Assembly: GCF_902167145.1 (NCBI RefSeq)
Contig: NC_050099.1
Coordinates: forward strand, 60,840,942-60,904,941
Length of the DNA: 64,000 bases
Reading direction: 5' to 3'
From: Zea mays
Taxonomy: Eukaryota > Streptophyta > Magnoliopsida > Poales > Poaceae
Shown: piece by piece, positions 10,655 through 22,300 of the stretch
How positions within the stretch are numbered: position 1 is the first letter of the stretch
Layout: each line of letters begins with the position of its first letter
Notes under the pieces: model-generated
Told to the model about the DNA's origin: nothing
Databases searched by the model: none
The model's input: the letters and a program-made list of their open reading frames with translations, nothing else
Made by a program: the position numbers and the translations under genes

Positions 10655-13021
10655 TGAAAGTTCCCTATGCCCGGGAACAGGATATGGATGTCGCCTACAG
10701 GGGGGGTGAATAGGCGGATAATAATTATCACTTTAAACTGGAAATTCTTACTCTACTCGAAGGCTAGATCGCAGTGGAATGAAAGACCCTTCGAGTAGGT
10801 TGCAGCGGAATAGAAGTTCCTGTCTTAAAATACCGTACACTTCGAAGACAGCTTGAACCACATATAAATATTGAAGTGCAAGTATAAATAGCAAATAAGA
10901 CAGAGAAACAACACACAACATAGAGCAGAGCACACAGACATAGGGATTTGTCCCGAGGTTAGGCCAAGCCTGAAATGCTTGCCTAGTCCTCGTTGGAGTT
11001 AGCCACACCTTGGCTTGGAGTCTATTTCAACTCCTTCTTCCATTTGCTCAGATCTGTCAGTGCGACAGATAGAGCCTTCCACTATGTTGATATCAGTTAC
11101 AACGATGCCGAGGCTGCTTACAATCTTCTCGATGGCACTCCGACAGAGTAACTGTTGGGGGCCTTCGTCTTCCGAAGGTCCTCAAAAACATGATTTAACA
11201 ATGTTTCCGGAGTGTAATACATGAACAGGTACCTTCGGACTCGGATCAGAACCACAGTGTGAGAAGCACGAACAATACGAAGGTTGACGCAACGCCGAAG
11301 CTACGCGCAAAGGAGCTTCGGCATGACAGCAGGAAAGGGAACCGACTTAAAGGGGAAAAGGCTATTTAGACCTCGATGGACTACCTTAGGGTCATTAGCA
11401 AATGTAAAGGGCATAGATGTAATTTCACATGGGCTGCGTCTCATGCCTATAAATAGATGAACAGTACTCCCATACTGTTCACGCTGACTGGGCATTTGCT
11501 TTTGCGTCACGCATGTACCGTTGTTTTCTGTCAAGCCGAAGGTACCAAATGTTATTAAATATTGTCCTTATATTAATTTACAATTATATACTGAGAAATA
11601 TATATGATAATGTTATTGTTCACATTGTTTCTTATGCCTTACATGCTTCATTAGTTGTTAATATTTATACATATGTGTATGTTGAGATGATGAAGGTATG
11701 TCCTTCATGACCTTCGTTCGAAGATCATTATATCCTTGGGGAAATAATGCTTCGAAGGACGAAGGGCATTAACAAATAACTTGTTTTGGTGTTGCCTTGT
11801 TCTCAATTTATAGCATTTGAGAACAAGTCCCCAACAGTAACAATGCGCTCAAGATTTTGCTCTAGCTCTCAGCAGCACTTCCCCTCTCTCTAAAGGCTTA
11901 TAACTTCGCCTCTACACAAACTAGAGAGATACACAAGAGAGGGAGAGAGATAATTGATCCAAATGATGTATGCACTTGTTGGCTGCTCTTGTGTTCTTGT
12001 TGGAGGCGCCTAGGGGTCCCTTTTATAGTCCCAAAGGGCCTAGGAGCCGTTGGAGCTTCATTTGGAAGCTCCCAGCCTTCCCTGATTGCGGGTGCACCGG
12101 ACTGTCCGGTGGCACACCGGACAGTGAACAGTAACAGATCTGATTGACAGTTTCCTTCTCTGGAAGAGCTAGCCGTTGGTGCACCGGACATGTTACTATT
12201 CACTGTCACGTGCACCGGACATGTCACTATTCACTGTCCTGTGCACCGGACATGTCACTATTCACTGTCCTGTGCACCGGACAGAGTTACTATTCACTTT
12301 CCTATGCACCGGACAGCTACTATTCACTGTCCTGTGCACCAGCCAACAGCACACTAACTGCTTTTTCCTCCATTCTTTCTCCGTTTGACTTCAACTTTTG
12401 GGAGGATTTTCCTAAGACTTAAACAAACACATTTAGAGTATAATCCAATTGATTTAGTTCTAAAAACTTACATCTTTTTTGTTCTTCTCCTAGCTTTTAT
12501 GTTTCTCCTCCAGCAGAGATTAGAATGGCACTATCTCTACAGAAAGAGTTAGAGAGCAAACCAAGGCACCAAACTTGTAGTAAGAGGTGTATGCAAAATG
12601 GTTGAACACTCAAACCTTACATACTTAACCTTTTTCATCGTTTTACCCAATTTGGCATGTTTGAGGTCGATGTTGGACTCTAAACCATCAAGTCAACTTG
12701 ACTTGATCTAGATTGACATATCTGAGCTCCAACCCCCTTGTTCACTTCCCGAGCTTGATCATGAGCCTTATGACTTACACCACATAAATGTAGATGTTGC
12801 CTCATTGGTTGTAAGTCATGTCCTTATGTAGTGATCCTTGATGCACCATAACTCTTCTTAACTCGATCAACCTTGACTTTGCAAGTCTTCTTCTTCACCC
12901 CTGGCTTTGGGTTCCTGATCTCCTTGACCTTCTCCCGTGCACTCTGTTCAACACTTATCACACTTGTTAGTCCTTTAATTGGGTTGTCACCTAAACACCA
13001 AAACCCACAAGAGAGCTTTCA
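10655..13021 (-). repeat. 3' LTR of the non-autonomous Copia, with nested solo LTR
   Basis: It matches the 5' LTR at 17474-19336 apart from point changes, a Huck-like solo LTR inserted at 11153-11838, and loss of about 180 bp that the 5' LTR keeps at about 19077-19258. A minus-strand TATAAAA lies at 12021-12027. The palindromic CACCGGACA-type units at about 12100-12330 are upstream of it. Confidence 0.92.
11153..11838 (+). mobile_element. Huck-like Gypsy solo LTR, TSD GTAAC
   Basis: The ends are TGTTGGGGGCC and TCCCCAACA. GTAAC is duplicated at 11148-11152 and 11839-11843, and the empty site is visible in the partner LTR near 17969. It is closely related to the LTR at 32854-33518. A TATAAATA box lies at 11448-11455. 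With no internal sequence it is the product of LTR-LTR recombination. Short frames within it are not genes. Confidence 0.95.
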
Positions 13022-13035
13022 ATCTCCCCCTTTTT
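13022..13035 (-). other. Polypurine tract of the non-autonomous Copia
   Basis: The minus strand reads AAAAAGGGGGAGAT directly before the 3' LTR. The same 14 bases occur at 46302-46315 in the Ji/Opie-like element. Confidence 0.85.
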
Positions 13036-15563
13036 GGTGATTGATGGCAACACAATTAAAGCTTACACAAGAATAAGATTTAAAGCACAAATTTTGAATT
13101 CTAAGTTTATAAAATGCCCCCCTAAATATGTGCTTACATTAAAATCTTAACTTTGGCCTTATATGCCAAATTGCACATACTTAGGCTAATTCGAAGCATA
13201 ACTACACCTTAGCACCCATGGGATACATTGTGTCAATAGTTAAACTATGATGCGTATAACACACAAATGCACATAATCAGAATTAAACACCAATTAAATG
13301 GATATACCACAGGAATATCAACCTACCACTATTCACCATTAAGATACCAATTTAAAGCACCAGAACCAAATGGATATCTATTATAGGACAAACACAATAG
13401 ATACCAATTGATTCATATCATCGAAAGCACTAATTATGTATTATCACCATATAATACAACAAGAAGCATATGATCAGTATTATCAACAAAACTAACACAT
13501 TCTTCCTTAAGATCATAGGACCTCAAGGAAACCCCTTTGAATCCTTTAGCACACAAAAAATTAATCTTCACCCTCTTCACACTTAAGATAAGCTTTCCTC
13601 TCAGGTCGAGGTAAGCTTTAATGCACAAATTCTCCCCCTTTGACATCAAACACCAAAACCATATTCAAGCAAGAACATATGATGATGTCAAGGGACAGCA
13701 GGGTATTAAGCAGGTAAAATGCAACACACTAACATTAGTCCCCCTTACACATTAAACATATGCAACACAAGCATTGGAGGAAAATTAAGTTACAAATACG
13801 CAAAAAGGTCAATACCTCCTTTTGTGCCTTTACCATTGTTATGATGTAACCATCTAAGTAGGCGGAGTTGCTTTTGTCATCAATTTAAGATTTCCATCTT
13901 GAAAGTTTTATCTCTAGGGAGCTCCTTCACACTTGTGCCTAATCCTTTATCCTGACCTTTTCTTGTTGCTAATACACCAAACTTAGACCAAGTTATAGTA
14001 TTGTGGCACAAGATGAAGCTTCTATTCTAGTGATTAACAAAAGATACCAATTGAAGCACACTACCAAGGCTACCGATTGAAAGATCATCACTGTCATAGC
14101 TCCATGGTATTTAAAGATAAGCATCTAGGATCACCAACTATTATAGAGCACGAGCAATCTTTAAATATGTAATTACTCACAACTTTAGATACCAATTACT
14201 CGACTTGTGGAGGTACCAAAGTCCTGATTGCTCCATTTCTTGCTCATCTTCCCTTTTCCACCTTGAGACTATATAGGATCACTCAAGAAACAGTTAGTCT
14301 CAAAAGACACAAGTTATGTTTGCTCCCCCTAAAGTTGTGCATCAAGTATTTGAATGACTTGCACCTTGCACATTCTAGCGTCCTCAGAACTAGAGGAGAT
14401 CACAACATACCTTGGTCTAGGCATAATATATCAATTGCATCACAAAAAGATACCAATTGAATAGATGACATAATACAACTTATGACTAGTGGAAACCATG
14501 CATGCCTCAAGATATATAACATTTTAAAAGCAACCTAGGCACACTTCACACATGATGATCATTGCAACACATATACCAATTGAAAAACGACAAGATCATG
14601 CATATAAAGCACAATGTCTAAGCCTACCATGATTAAGAAGTATTTTCTTAGGTATACCAAAGGAAACAACATTTTAAAGCATAAAACATCTAAGCCAAGA
14701 TACTACAAATTGAAAGGCAAGAACATAGCTATGATCACAATCAACGGAACTTCAAGATATTCAATGAAATTGCATAGTTCCATCCTCCATACCTTTGCCT
14801 TTTACTTGAATGCCATGAGATTCATTCTTTTAGGTAGTGTGGAGTGAGAGACCTGTTGTCACCAATTAAGGGCTCCTTTTGCTCATGCACCTCATAGCTC
14901 GAGAGGGTGCATTAGAGACACAACATGGATTTCTTGTTTTGGTATACACAGAGTACCAAGACAAAGTAATCATGTGAACATGGACTAAACAAAACTATCA
15001 TGCTTGCACATAGGTTAATCATTAAAAACCACATAGCATGACTTACAAAAAGATATAGGTTTATCCACATACACCAAGAGAGTTAATCATGGTGGATATA
15101 TCAAATGAAAAGCTACCCATTGAATGATTCAAGAGATATAACCTATAAAGCACACAGTCACGATTGAGCAAGCATGATTATGATCTTGGAAATCATGGAT
15201 ATTAATCTGAAAGATATTCAACACAAGCAATCTCAAAAGCATAACTACTCCAAGGATAGGTATAGCACGACAATCCAACTTAAAAGCAATGCTGATTAGA
15301 AATAATGCACTTAAGATACACGGGTACCTTCCTTTGAAGAGCAAGTTGTAGATTCTCATCAAAGTCCTTTGCTTGATTCACCAATAATTATTAAGGACCT
15401 CTACAACTTATTTAACTCGAGATGAACATGGGATTAGTATTGCACAATAATTCAACCTGGGTCAATAAATAGACAATAAATTTGACAGCTTAAGCATAGA
15501 GTTTGAATTAACCATCTTAAGCTCTCCCAAGATCTCCAGTCTATCTCGAGGCACCTGCACGGT
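13036..15563 (-). other. Non-coding internal region with repeated PBS-like motif
   Basis: About 2.5 kb, AT-rich, between gag and the PPT where a pol would normally lie. I see no pol motif and no long frame. It holds repeated copies of GATACCAATTGAA or close variants, at 13344, 13400, 14043, 14188, 14449 and 14573. The core equals the LTR/PBS junction of this element (minus strand TTCAATTGGTATC). Confidence 0.6.
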
Positions 15564-17425
15564 CTAGTTGGCACAGTTTGGTACCCATCTTGGGATGGGT
15601 CCATAGCGTTCATCTAAAAGAGCCTTTGGTACCCAAATAGCAGTTGTGCTAGTTCTTGGTGATCTCATTACTGATCTAGCACAAGTGTATGTTTTGGGTC
15701 TCCTAAGCGAATAAGATTGAGATAAATTTACTTGCTTAGGAACCTTACCCTTCTTACATACCTTAGGTAGATGACAATGCTCACCACACATGTAGCAGAA
15801 GCGTCGCTCAACCTGACATGACACTTGTTGTTTGTCTTTTTTCTTAGTGAGGATCATCTTGGAGGGTGCACGTCTTTGATTCTTCATGAGTGGACATGAA
15901 GTGATCATATGGTCCTTATTGTTGCATCCAAAACATCTCCTCATTCCTTCATCCTTGTATTTGTGTGGACAAGACACAATGAAGTGGCCTAATTCTTTGC
16001 ACTTGAAGCACCTCCTTTTTCCTCTTCCCTTTTTGCTCTTGGATGACATAGAGAGATGATCAGTGGAAACAACATGACTAATTGAATCTTTACCTTTTTC
16101 TTGCTTCATGTTGATTTCTTCACTTATTGCCTTAGGAACTTCTTTCTCATGGAGTTTGACCCTTGATGCGGTTTCTCCTTCCTCAAGCTTCTTCACCACG
16201 CGTTCGTAGATATCTTGAGGAAGTCGAGCATAGCGTCTTCTCCTCAATTGTCTTTGTTTCTTGTTCCGAAGCAATTTTCTTTTTGACCCTACAACTTGTT
16301 GCTCAATCAAAGATTGGCCTTTCTTGGGGCAGTAGAGGTCAGCACATGATGATATTTTTAACTAATTGATCACTTATGCAAGAATGTAGTTCACATGAGT
16401 TTAAACTAGTAATTACTACCTCATGAGCAATATCGAGCATGATATGGTCATCAACTAATTCATTATGAGAATAAGATAGCATATCATATTTTTCACTTAG
16501 AGCAGGTTTTTCTAAATTTATCATTTCTACTTGACTCTTAAGCATAGAATTCTCATTTTTAAGTTGAGCAATATCAGATAATACATCATGATTATTTCTT
16601 TGCTCAAATAAAACAGATTCATACCGTTGGACCAAATTATCATGAGAGCACTTTAGCTCCTCATGTTCTTTGGTCATCTTCTCCAGGCTGTCGTTGGTTT
16701 TGATGAGAGTCTCCTCTAGCCTGAGAAGTGTCTCGCCTTGTTCCTTCTCAACAGCTTAACCAAGAGCACTTTGTCTTCTTTGTTGAGATGGGTGTAGAAC
16801 CGGCGAATCTCCTCTTCTTCCACATCGTCGGTCTCATTTTCCCTGTCATTATTATCAGTGGAAGCAATACAGGAAAATGTACCTTGTGGTGATAAAGACT
16901 CATCCTCGCTATCATCCTCATATTCCTCCTCATCGTCGCTTTTGTCTCCACTATCATTGTTAGCAATAAGACATTTATAACTGGTGGAAGACAGACCTGT
17001 CGATGAGGTGGATTCTTCGTTTGGTTGCCATCGTTTTTCTTCTCCCTTTGAAAGGTTAGTACCACAAGCAACATAGGGAGTAGAAGTAGTACAATTGGAC
17101 TCAAAATATTTTATTTTAATTCTAGTCCATAGATCATGAGCATCAACGAATAAATCACTATCACTACTCATGATGGCAAAATAAGCACCTCTAGAAAGAG
17201 AGTCAACTAAGATGTTCCAAGCATGGTGATTGAGAGATAGACATCTTAGTTCAGCATTAGAAGGTTTTTTACTAATATTAGAGGGAAAATACTTTTACTA
17301 AAGATCTGTCTCAAATCAGGATCAATATGCATGAAAGCATTATAAATAAAGACAGACCAAGATTTATAATTAGAACCATCGCCTAGAAGAAGTTCTAGAG
17401 TTACCTCTTGTGACGACATCGTCAT
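15564..17425 (-). pseudogene. gag: Copia-type gag with three zinc knuckles, frameshifted
   Basis: It starts at an ATG at 17425 (MTMSSQEV), 35 bases from the PBS. The N-terminus has the copia-gag look (DGSNYKSWSVFIYNAF, then DAHDLWTRIKIKYFES, as in UBN2-type gags). One shift near 17290 precedes an acidic stretch (16716-17171), another near 16745 leads to a coiled coil (16339-16677), and a third near 16330 leads to the C-terminal frame 15564-16310. The last part has CFKCKELGHFIVSC, CFGCNNKDHMITSC and CYMCGEHCHLPKVC. It ends with two WVPK/WVPN motifs like the autonomous Copia gags here, then TAG. Three knuckles instead of one is notable. Not translatable as it stands. Confidence 0.85.
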
Positions 17426-17459
17426 CTCCGGACGGCTAAGCCCACACCGGAGAGGCCTA

Positions 17460-17471
17460 GCTCTGATACCA
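17460..17471 (-). other. Primer binding site, initiator Met-tRNA
   Basis: The minus strand reads TGGTATCAGAGC, two bases (AT) inside the 5' LTR end at 17474. Confidence 0.92.
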
Positions 17472-17473
17472 AT

Positions 17474-19336
17474 TGAAAGTTCCCTATGCCCGGGAACAGG
17501 ATCTAGATGTCGCCTAGAGGGGGGTGAATAGGCGGATAATAATTATCACTTTAAAACTGGAAATTCTTACTCTACTCGAAGGCTGGATCGCAGTGGAATG
17601 AAAGACCCTTCGAGTAGGTTGCAACGGAATAGAAGTTCCTGTCTTAAAATACCCTGCACTCTGAAGACAGCTTGAACCACATATAAATATTGAAGTGCAA
17701 GTATAAACAGCAAATAAGACAGAGAAACAACACACAACACAGAGTAGAGCACACAGACACATGGATTTATCCCGAGGTTCGGCCAAGCCTGAAATGCTTG
17801 CCTAGTCCTCGTTGGAGTTAGCCACACCTTGGCTTGGAGTCTATTTCAAATCCTTCCTTCGTTTGCTCAGATCTGTCAGTGCGACAGATAGAGCCTTCCA
17901 CTATGTTGATATCAGTTACAACGATGCTGAGGCTGCTTACAATCTTCTCGATAGCACTCCGGTAGAGTAACAATGCGCTCAAGATTTTGCTCTAGCTCTC
18001 AGCAGCACTTCCCCTCTCTCTAAAGGCTTATAACTTCGTCTCTACACAAACTAGAGAGATACACAAGAGAGGGAGAGAGATAATTGATCCAAATGATGTA
18101 TGCACTTGTTGGCTGCTCTTGTGTTCTTGTTGGAGGCGCCTAGGGGTCCCTTTTATAGTCCCAAAGGGCCTAGGAGCCGTTGGAGCTTCATTTGGAAGCT
18201 CTCAGCCTTCCCTGGTTGCGGGTGCACCGGACTGTCCGGTGGCGCACCGGATAGTGAACAGTAACGGATCTGATTGACAGTCTCCTTCTTTGCAAGAGCT
18301 AGCCGTTGGTGCACCGGACAGGTTACTATTCACTGTCATGTGCACCGGACATGTCACTATTCACCGTCCTCTGCACCGGACATGTCACTATTCACTGGCC
18401 TGTGCACCAGATAGAGTTACTATTCACTGTCCTGTGCACCGGACAGCTACTATTCACTGTCCTGTGCACCAGCCAACAGCACACTAAGTGCTTTTTCCTC
18501 CATTCTTTCTCCGTTTGACTTCAACTTTTGGGAGGATTTTCCCGCGACTTAAACAAACACATTTAGAGTATAATTTAATTGATTTAGTCCTAGAAACTTA
18601 CATCTTTTTTGTTCTTCTCCTAGCTTTTCTGTTTCTCCTCCAGCAAAGATTAGAATGGCACTATCTCTACAGAAAGAGTTAGAGAGCAAACCAAGGCACC
18701 AAACTTGTAGTAAGAGGTGTATGCAAAATGGTTGAACACTCAAACCTTACATACTTAACCTTTTTCATCGTTTTACCCAATTTGGCATGTTTGAGGTCGA
18801 TGTTGGACTCTAAACCATCAAGTCAACTTGACTTGATCTAGATTGACATTTCTGAGCTCCAACCCCCTTGTTCACTTCCCGAGCTTGATCTTGAGCCATA
18901 TGACTTACACCACATAACTGTAGATGTTGCCTCATTGGTTGTAAGTCATGTCCTTACGTAGTGTTCCTTGATGCACCATAACTCTTCTTAACTCGATCAA
19001 CCTTGACTTTGCAAGTCTTCTTCTTCACCCCTAGCTTTGGGTTCCTGGTCTCCTTGACCTTCTCCCGTGCACTCGGTACCTCGAAGCTCTTCTTGCCTCC
19101 ATCCTTGGCTTGATCGGTTGTCTCTAAGTTACGCACATCAAGTCTCACTTAAGCAATGTCCATCTTACTTGTGATGTCCATTATCTATAGATAGTCCAGT
19201 CTTTGGACCATCACACTTGTTCACTTGTGTTGAACCCTGTTAGCTTTGCATTAAGCGTCTGTTCAACACTTAGCACACTTGTTAGTCCTTTAATTGGGTT
19301 GTCATCTAAACACCAAAACCCACAAGAGAGCTTTCA
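17474..19336 (-). repeat. 5' LTR of the non-autonomous Copia
   Basis: 1863 bp with TGAAAG...CTTTCA ends. TATAAAA on the minus strand lies at 18151-18157 inside the block GCGCCTAGGGGTCCCTTTTA, which the Ji/Opie-like LTRs share. Palindromic GTGCACCGGACA units lie at about 18220-18470. It keeps a segment at about 19077-19258 that the 3' LTR has lost. Confidence 0.93.
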
Positions 19337-19341
19337 CAAAT

Positions 19342-20279
19342 ATAATATGTAGAGGGAGAATGTGTCCTGTGGGTTGTCCTCGAACGAGTTTGGTTCGTCT
19401 AACTCATAGTCAACTTCTAGCATCAATTTGCGTATCGTACATACAAAAGAATATGTATGCCAAATAAATAAACATACACCATTACATGGGTAATTATTCA
19501 CCATTACATACACATTCATACATCACACAGTTATACTCATAAATACGTCTTAAAGCGTAAATACTTATTAATCCACTGTGACTACTACTTTGAGTTATTA
19601 TTGGTGGAAATATGAATAAGTGACTATGACACTAGTTTTATCTAGTATAATATATATAAACATGTATTAACAAACTTTATGGAAAATAATTCTTTATTAC
19701 TAATAATAGACTTTTTGAGTTTTATCCCTTTCCTTTCTAAATAGAAATTATACGTATAGCTAAAAAATGTTTATTTATAAATCTCCTAACATTAATATTC
19801 TAAGAATTAATGTGAATTACTATTTTTGGACTTTAGTAACCTATTCATGATTATTATGACATAAATAGATATTTTACTAATTCCAAGTAATTAAGTGCTA
19901 TACTTATGAATACATTTATTATGACTAGTAAAATCTATATTTTGATCTGACCGAAAATACGTGGCCTATTATTTATTCCACTTTCTTATATCAATAAAAT
20001 TATATTTAAACCACTACTAACAAATATCGTTCCATGTGCTAAAGCGAAATTAATTGTAAACATTTCTAGTATGAAAATCACCAAGTTAGTGAATAATGAC
20101 ATTATTCATTTTTTGAAATATAAAATAATACACCTATCCAAAATATTGTTGTGGGGCTTATTTACGATTACATGTATACATCGGAGTCTCTTTTCGATAA
20201 TTCCTAAACTGAAAATCTCAGAATTAATTTAATTTACAAAACCAGGGACTAAAATACAAAATGTGCTTCTTCTACCTTG
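19342..20279. other. AT-rich continuation of the split solo LTR
   Basis: Right-hand part of the solo LTR after the nested Copia. I see no frame longer than about 65 codons and no recognisable motif. Confidence 0.45.
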
Positions 20280-20870
20280 AGCTAGAGCTCACGCGTGGGA
20301 ATGGAGATCGACGGGGTAGGGGCTCGGCCAGGCAGGGGTGCGGCTGGGGGCTCGGTCGAGTGGCCGGGGACGGGCGCGGACGGCGAGCTCGGACGGCGGG
20401 GAGCGGGCGGAGCTCCGGCGACGATAAACGGCGGCGCGGGGCACGGTCGACGGCGAGCTCGGGAGTGGGGAGAGCGTGAGAGAGAGAGGGAGCTCGAGGA
20501 GGGAGAGTGGGAGAGCTCGAAGCTTTTATAGAGCGAGAGGGGAGAGGAGAGGGCGTCGAGGAGGAACAGTCGGCCGTCAATGGCCATCAATGGAGGCCAT
20601 TAACGCTATTGAGGGAGAAAGAACGTGGGGGAGGGAGAGGAGAAGCCGGCGTCGGTTTCCGGTGCAGGGGAGGCGGTCGGGCGCGGTCGGGGACGCCGCG
20701 CGTGAGCGCGCAGGCGCCTGGCGGCGGCGGTGGCGGTGGCTGGAAGATGGAGGGAGGGAGAGAGGAGGGAAGAGGGCATGGGGCGCGGCGGCTGGTAACC
20801 CTAGTGGGCCTTGGCTGGGTCGAATTCGGCCTGACCGAGTGATTAGGGGTTTTTTCTTTTTCTTTTCATT
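20280..20870 (-). promoter_or_regulatory. GC-rich promoter block of the solo LTR
   Basis: A GC- and GAGCTC-rich island of about 600 bp in AT-rich surroundings. The minus strand has TATAAAAGCTTCGAGC at about 20515-20530. Overlapping frames of about 70-134 codons on both strands are compositional (Arg/Gly/Ser/Pro-rich) and are not called as genes. Confidence 0.5.
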
Positions 20871-21133
20871 TTTTAAATAATTCTAAAAATCATAATAATT
20901 ATTTCAAAATTATTTATACCTAAAATATTTATTTTGGACCAATATTTCTATACTAATTAATTGGATTTTCAATATAAAAGAAATTCTACTAAACATCCAT
21001 AAATCAATTATGAACAAACAAAATTATTCTAAATGCAAATAAAAATCAAACACTTGAAAGAAAATTCATTACCATATTTACCATTAATAATCTAGATGCA
21101 TTATTTTTAGTTGATGGTTTTGGTAGTGTTACA

Positions 21134-21496
21134 CTACTTTATCTAATTATCTATAGTGTTCTTGAATAGATGATTGAATGATGCTAGAAATTTTGTAATG
21201 GTATTTAGATAGATATACTTGAAATTTATATAATGTAAATGTTTAATATTTGTGTATACGAGTGACCCGGCGGGTGACCCATACCCACATGGGTATGAGT
21301 ATCGGATAAATCCATACCCGCCAGTGGATATGGGTGACCCAACGAGTTTACTTTTTCATCGTGGATACAAGTATGAGATGAGATAGTAATACCTGGTGGT
21401 ATTTACCCATTTCCATCTCTATCAGTGGGCATTTCATGAGTTTCATTCTTATTTACATGTCACATAATCAAGCAAGATGACATGTCATGCAATTTA
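21134..21496. other. Flanking DNA with a degenerate inverted ACCCATAC repeat
   Basis: No gene is seen. Around 21265-21400, ACCCATACCC and GGGTATGAG-type words occur in both orientations, as in decayed MITE-like repeats. I cannot assign a family. Confidence 0.3.
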
Positions 21497-22060
21497 GGGC
21501 TCGTTTGGCACAGCTCTAGCTCCTGATTCTAAGCGAGGATCTGGAGGAGTCATGCCAAACGGGTATTTTTTTAAACTGATTCTCGTGTGGAGCCGAAAGA
21601 TCAGGAGTCATTTTTGTGAAGAAAGGTAGGATCTAAAAAAACCTGCTCCACTCTCCCTTAAAACAGCTCCTCAACCAACCAAATATGGACCTCCCATTAA
21701 ATTTTGATCGAAATTACCCGCAATTACCATTGGACAAAAACATAACGAGCCAATTTATGGATTAAACATTTGAGACCATTTTATGCACTACTATAATGGG
21801 AATATTTTATATGTTATTGTTTCATAATTTTTTTGCCGTATATGCATCCTACTTATTGGTTTGTAACAAAGTTGAACTGCAAAGGGTAAAACAGACAATC
21901 GCCACAGACCACCAACTTTCAGAAGAAAAAAATCAGTTTACTTGCCAAACAGTTTTAAAAATAATTCTGATTCTCTAGGAGAATCAGGAGGATCAACTCC
22001 TCACGAGGATCAGGATCTGAAGCTAAAGAAACAGGAGCTGGAGTTTTGCCAAACGGGCCC
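21497..22060. mobile_element. Tourist/PIF-Harbinger-like MITE, TSD TTA
   Basis: Terminal inverted repeats are GGGCTCGTTTGGCA (left) and TGCCAAACGGGCCC (right), 13 of 14 complementary. TTA is duplicated at 21494-21496 and 22061-22063. At 564 bp with no transposase it is non-autonomous. A 3-bp TWA duplication with a GGGC...GTTTGGC end fits the Harbinger superfamily. Confidence 0.85.
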
Positions 22061-22063
22061 TTA

Positions 22064-22300
22064 ATAAAGAGAGATGTGTGAGAGTTTCATAAGAGATGAG
22101 AGAGTTTCGTAGAGATAAAACTCTAGATATACTGTTTCCTAAATAAATGTTGACATGCCAGTTTTTTAGAAACAGTGCAATGAAATGTCCACTAAAAATG
22201 GCCTATAGTGGAGGTGGACACAGGCGACATGTAGGCGCGAAGCCGCAGCGGCACAAGCTTTCAGCAACCCAACTAGAATATCTGTATTGTGGCCACCAGA
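22064..22300. other. Short flanking stretch, nothing recognised
   Basis: About 240 bp between the MITE and the next LTR. It ends with the left target-site copy CCAGA (22296-22300). Confidence 0.4.

Larger units (their letters stand above)
10655..19336 (-). mobile_element. Non-autonomous Copia element with gag only, TSD CAAAT
   Basis: LTRs begin TGAAAGTTCCC and end GAGCTTTCA on the plus strand. Perfect 5-bp duplications CAAAT flank it at 10650-10654 and 19337-19341. The PBS and PPT are textbook. The only coding content is a broken gag (15564-17425). No protease, integrase or RT motif is seen in the 2.5 kb between gag and the 3' LTR. The LTRs differ at roughly 5% of positions in a 360-bp stretch compared by eye, so the copy is older than the Ji/Opie-like insertion. 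Confidence 0.92.
9497..21133 (-). mobile_element. Long solo LTR, split by a nested Copia element
   Basis: The plus-strand left end is TGTCACACCCGG and the right end is GGTAGTGTTACA, giving TG...CA termini. The flanks are TTACT (9492-9496) and CTACT (21134-21138), a 4/5 target-site match. After removing the nested Copia and one TSD the LTR is about 2.95 kb. The left part shares segments with LTRs at 22301-24117 and 31728-32853, for example around CTCAGCAAG and TTTTATTAGCAA. A minus-strand TATAAAAG lies at about 20523-20530 in a GC-rich region. No internal domain is present, so I call it a solo LTR, probably Gypsy. The family name is not known to me. Confidence 0.6.

Noticed and set aside
20261..20880. 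Overlapping 70-134-codon frames on both strands
   Set aside because: They arise from the GC-rich composition of the LTR; no motif, both strands open.
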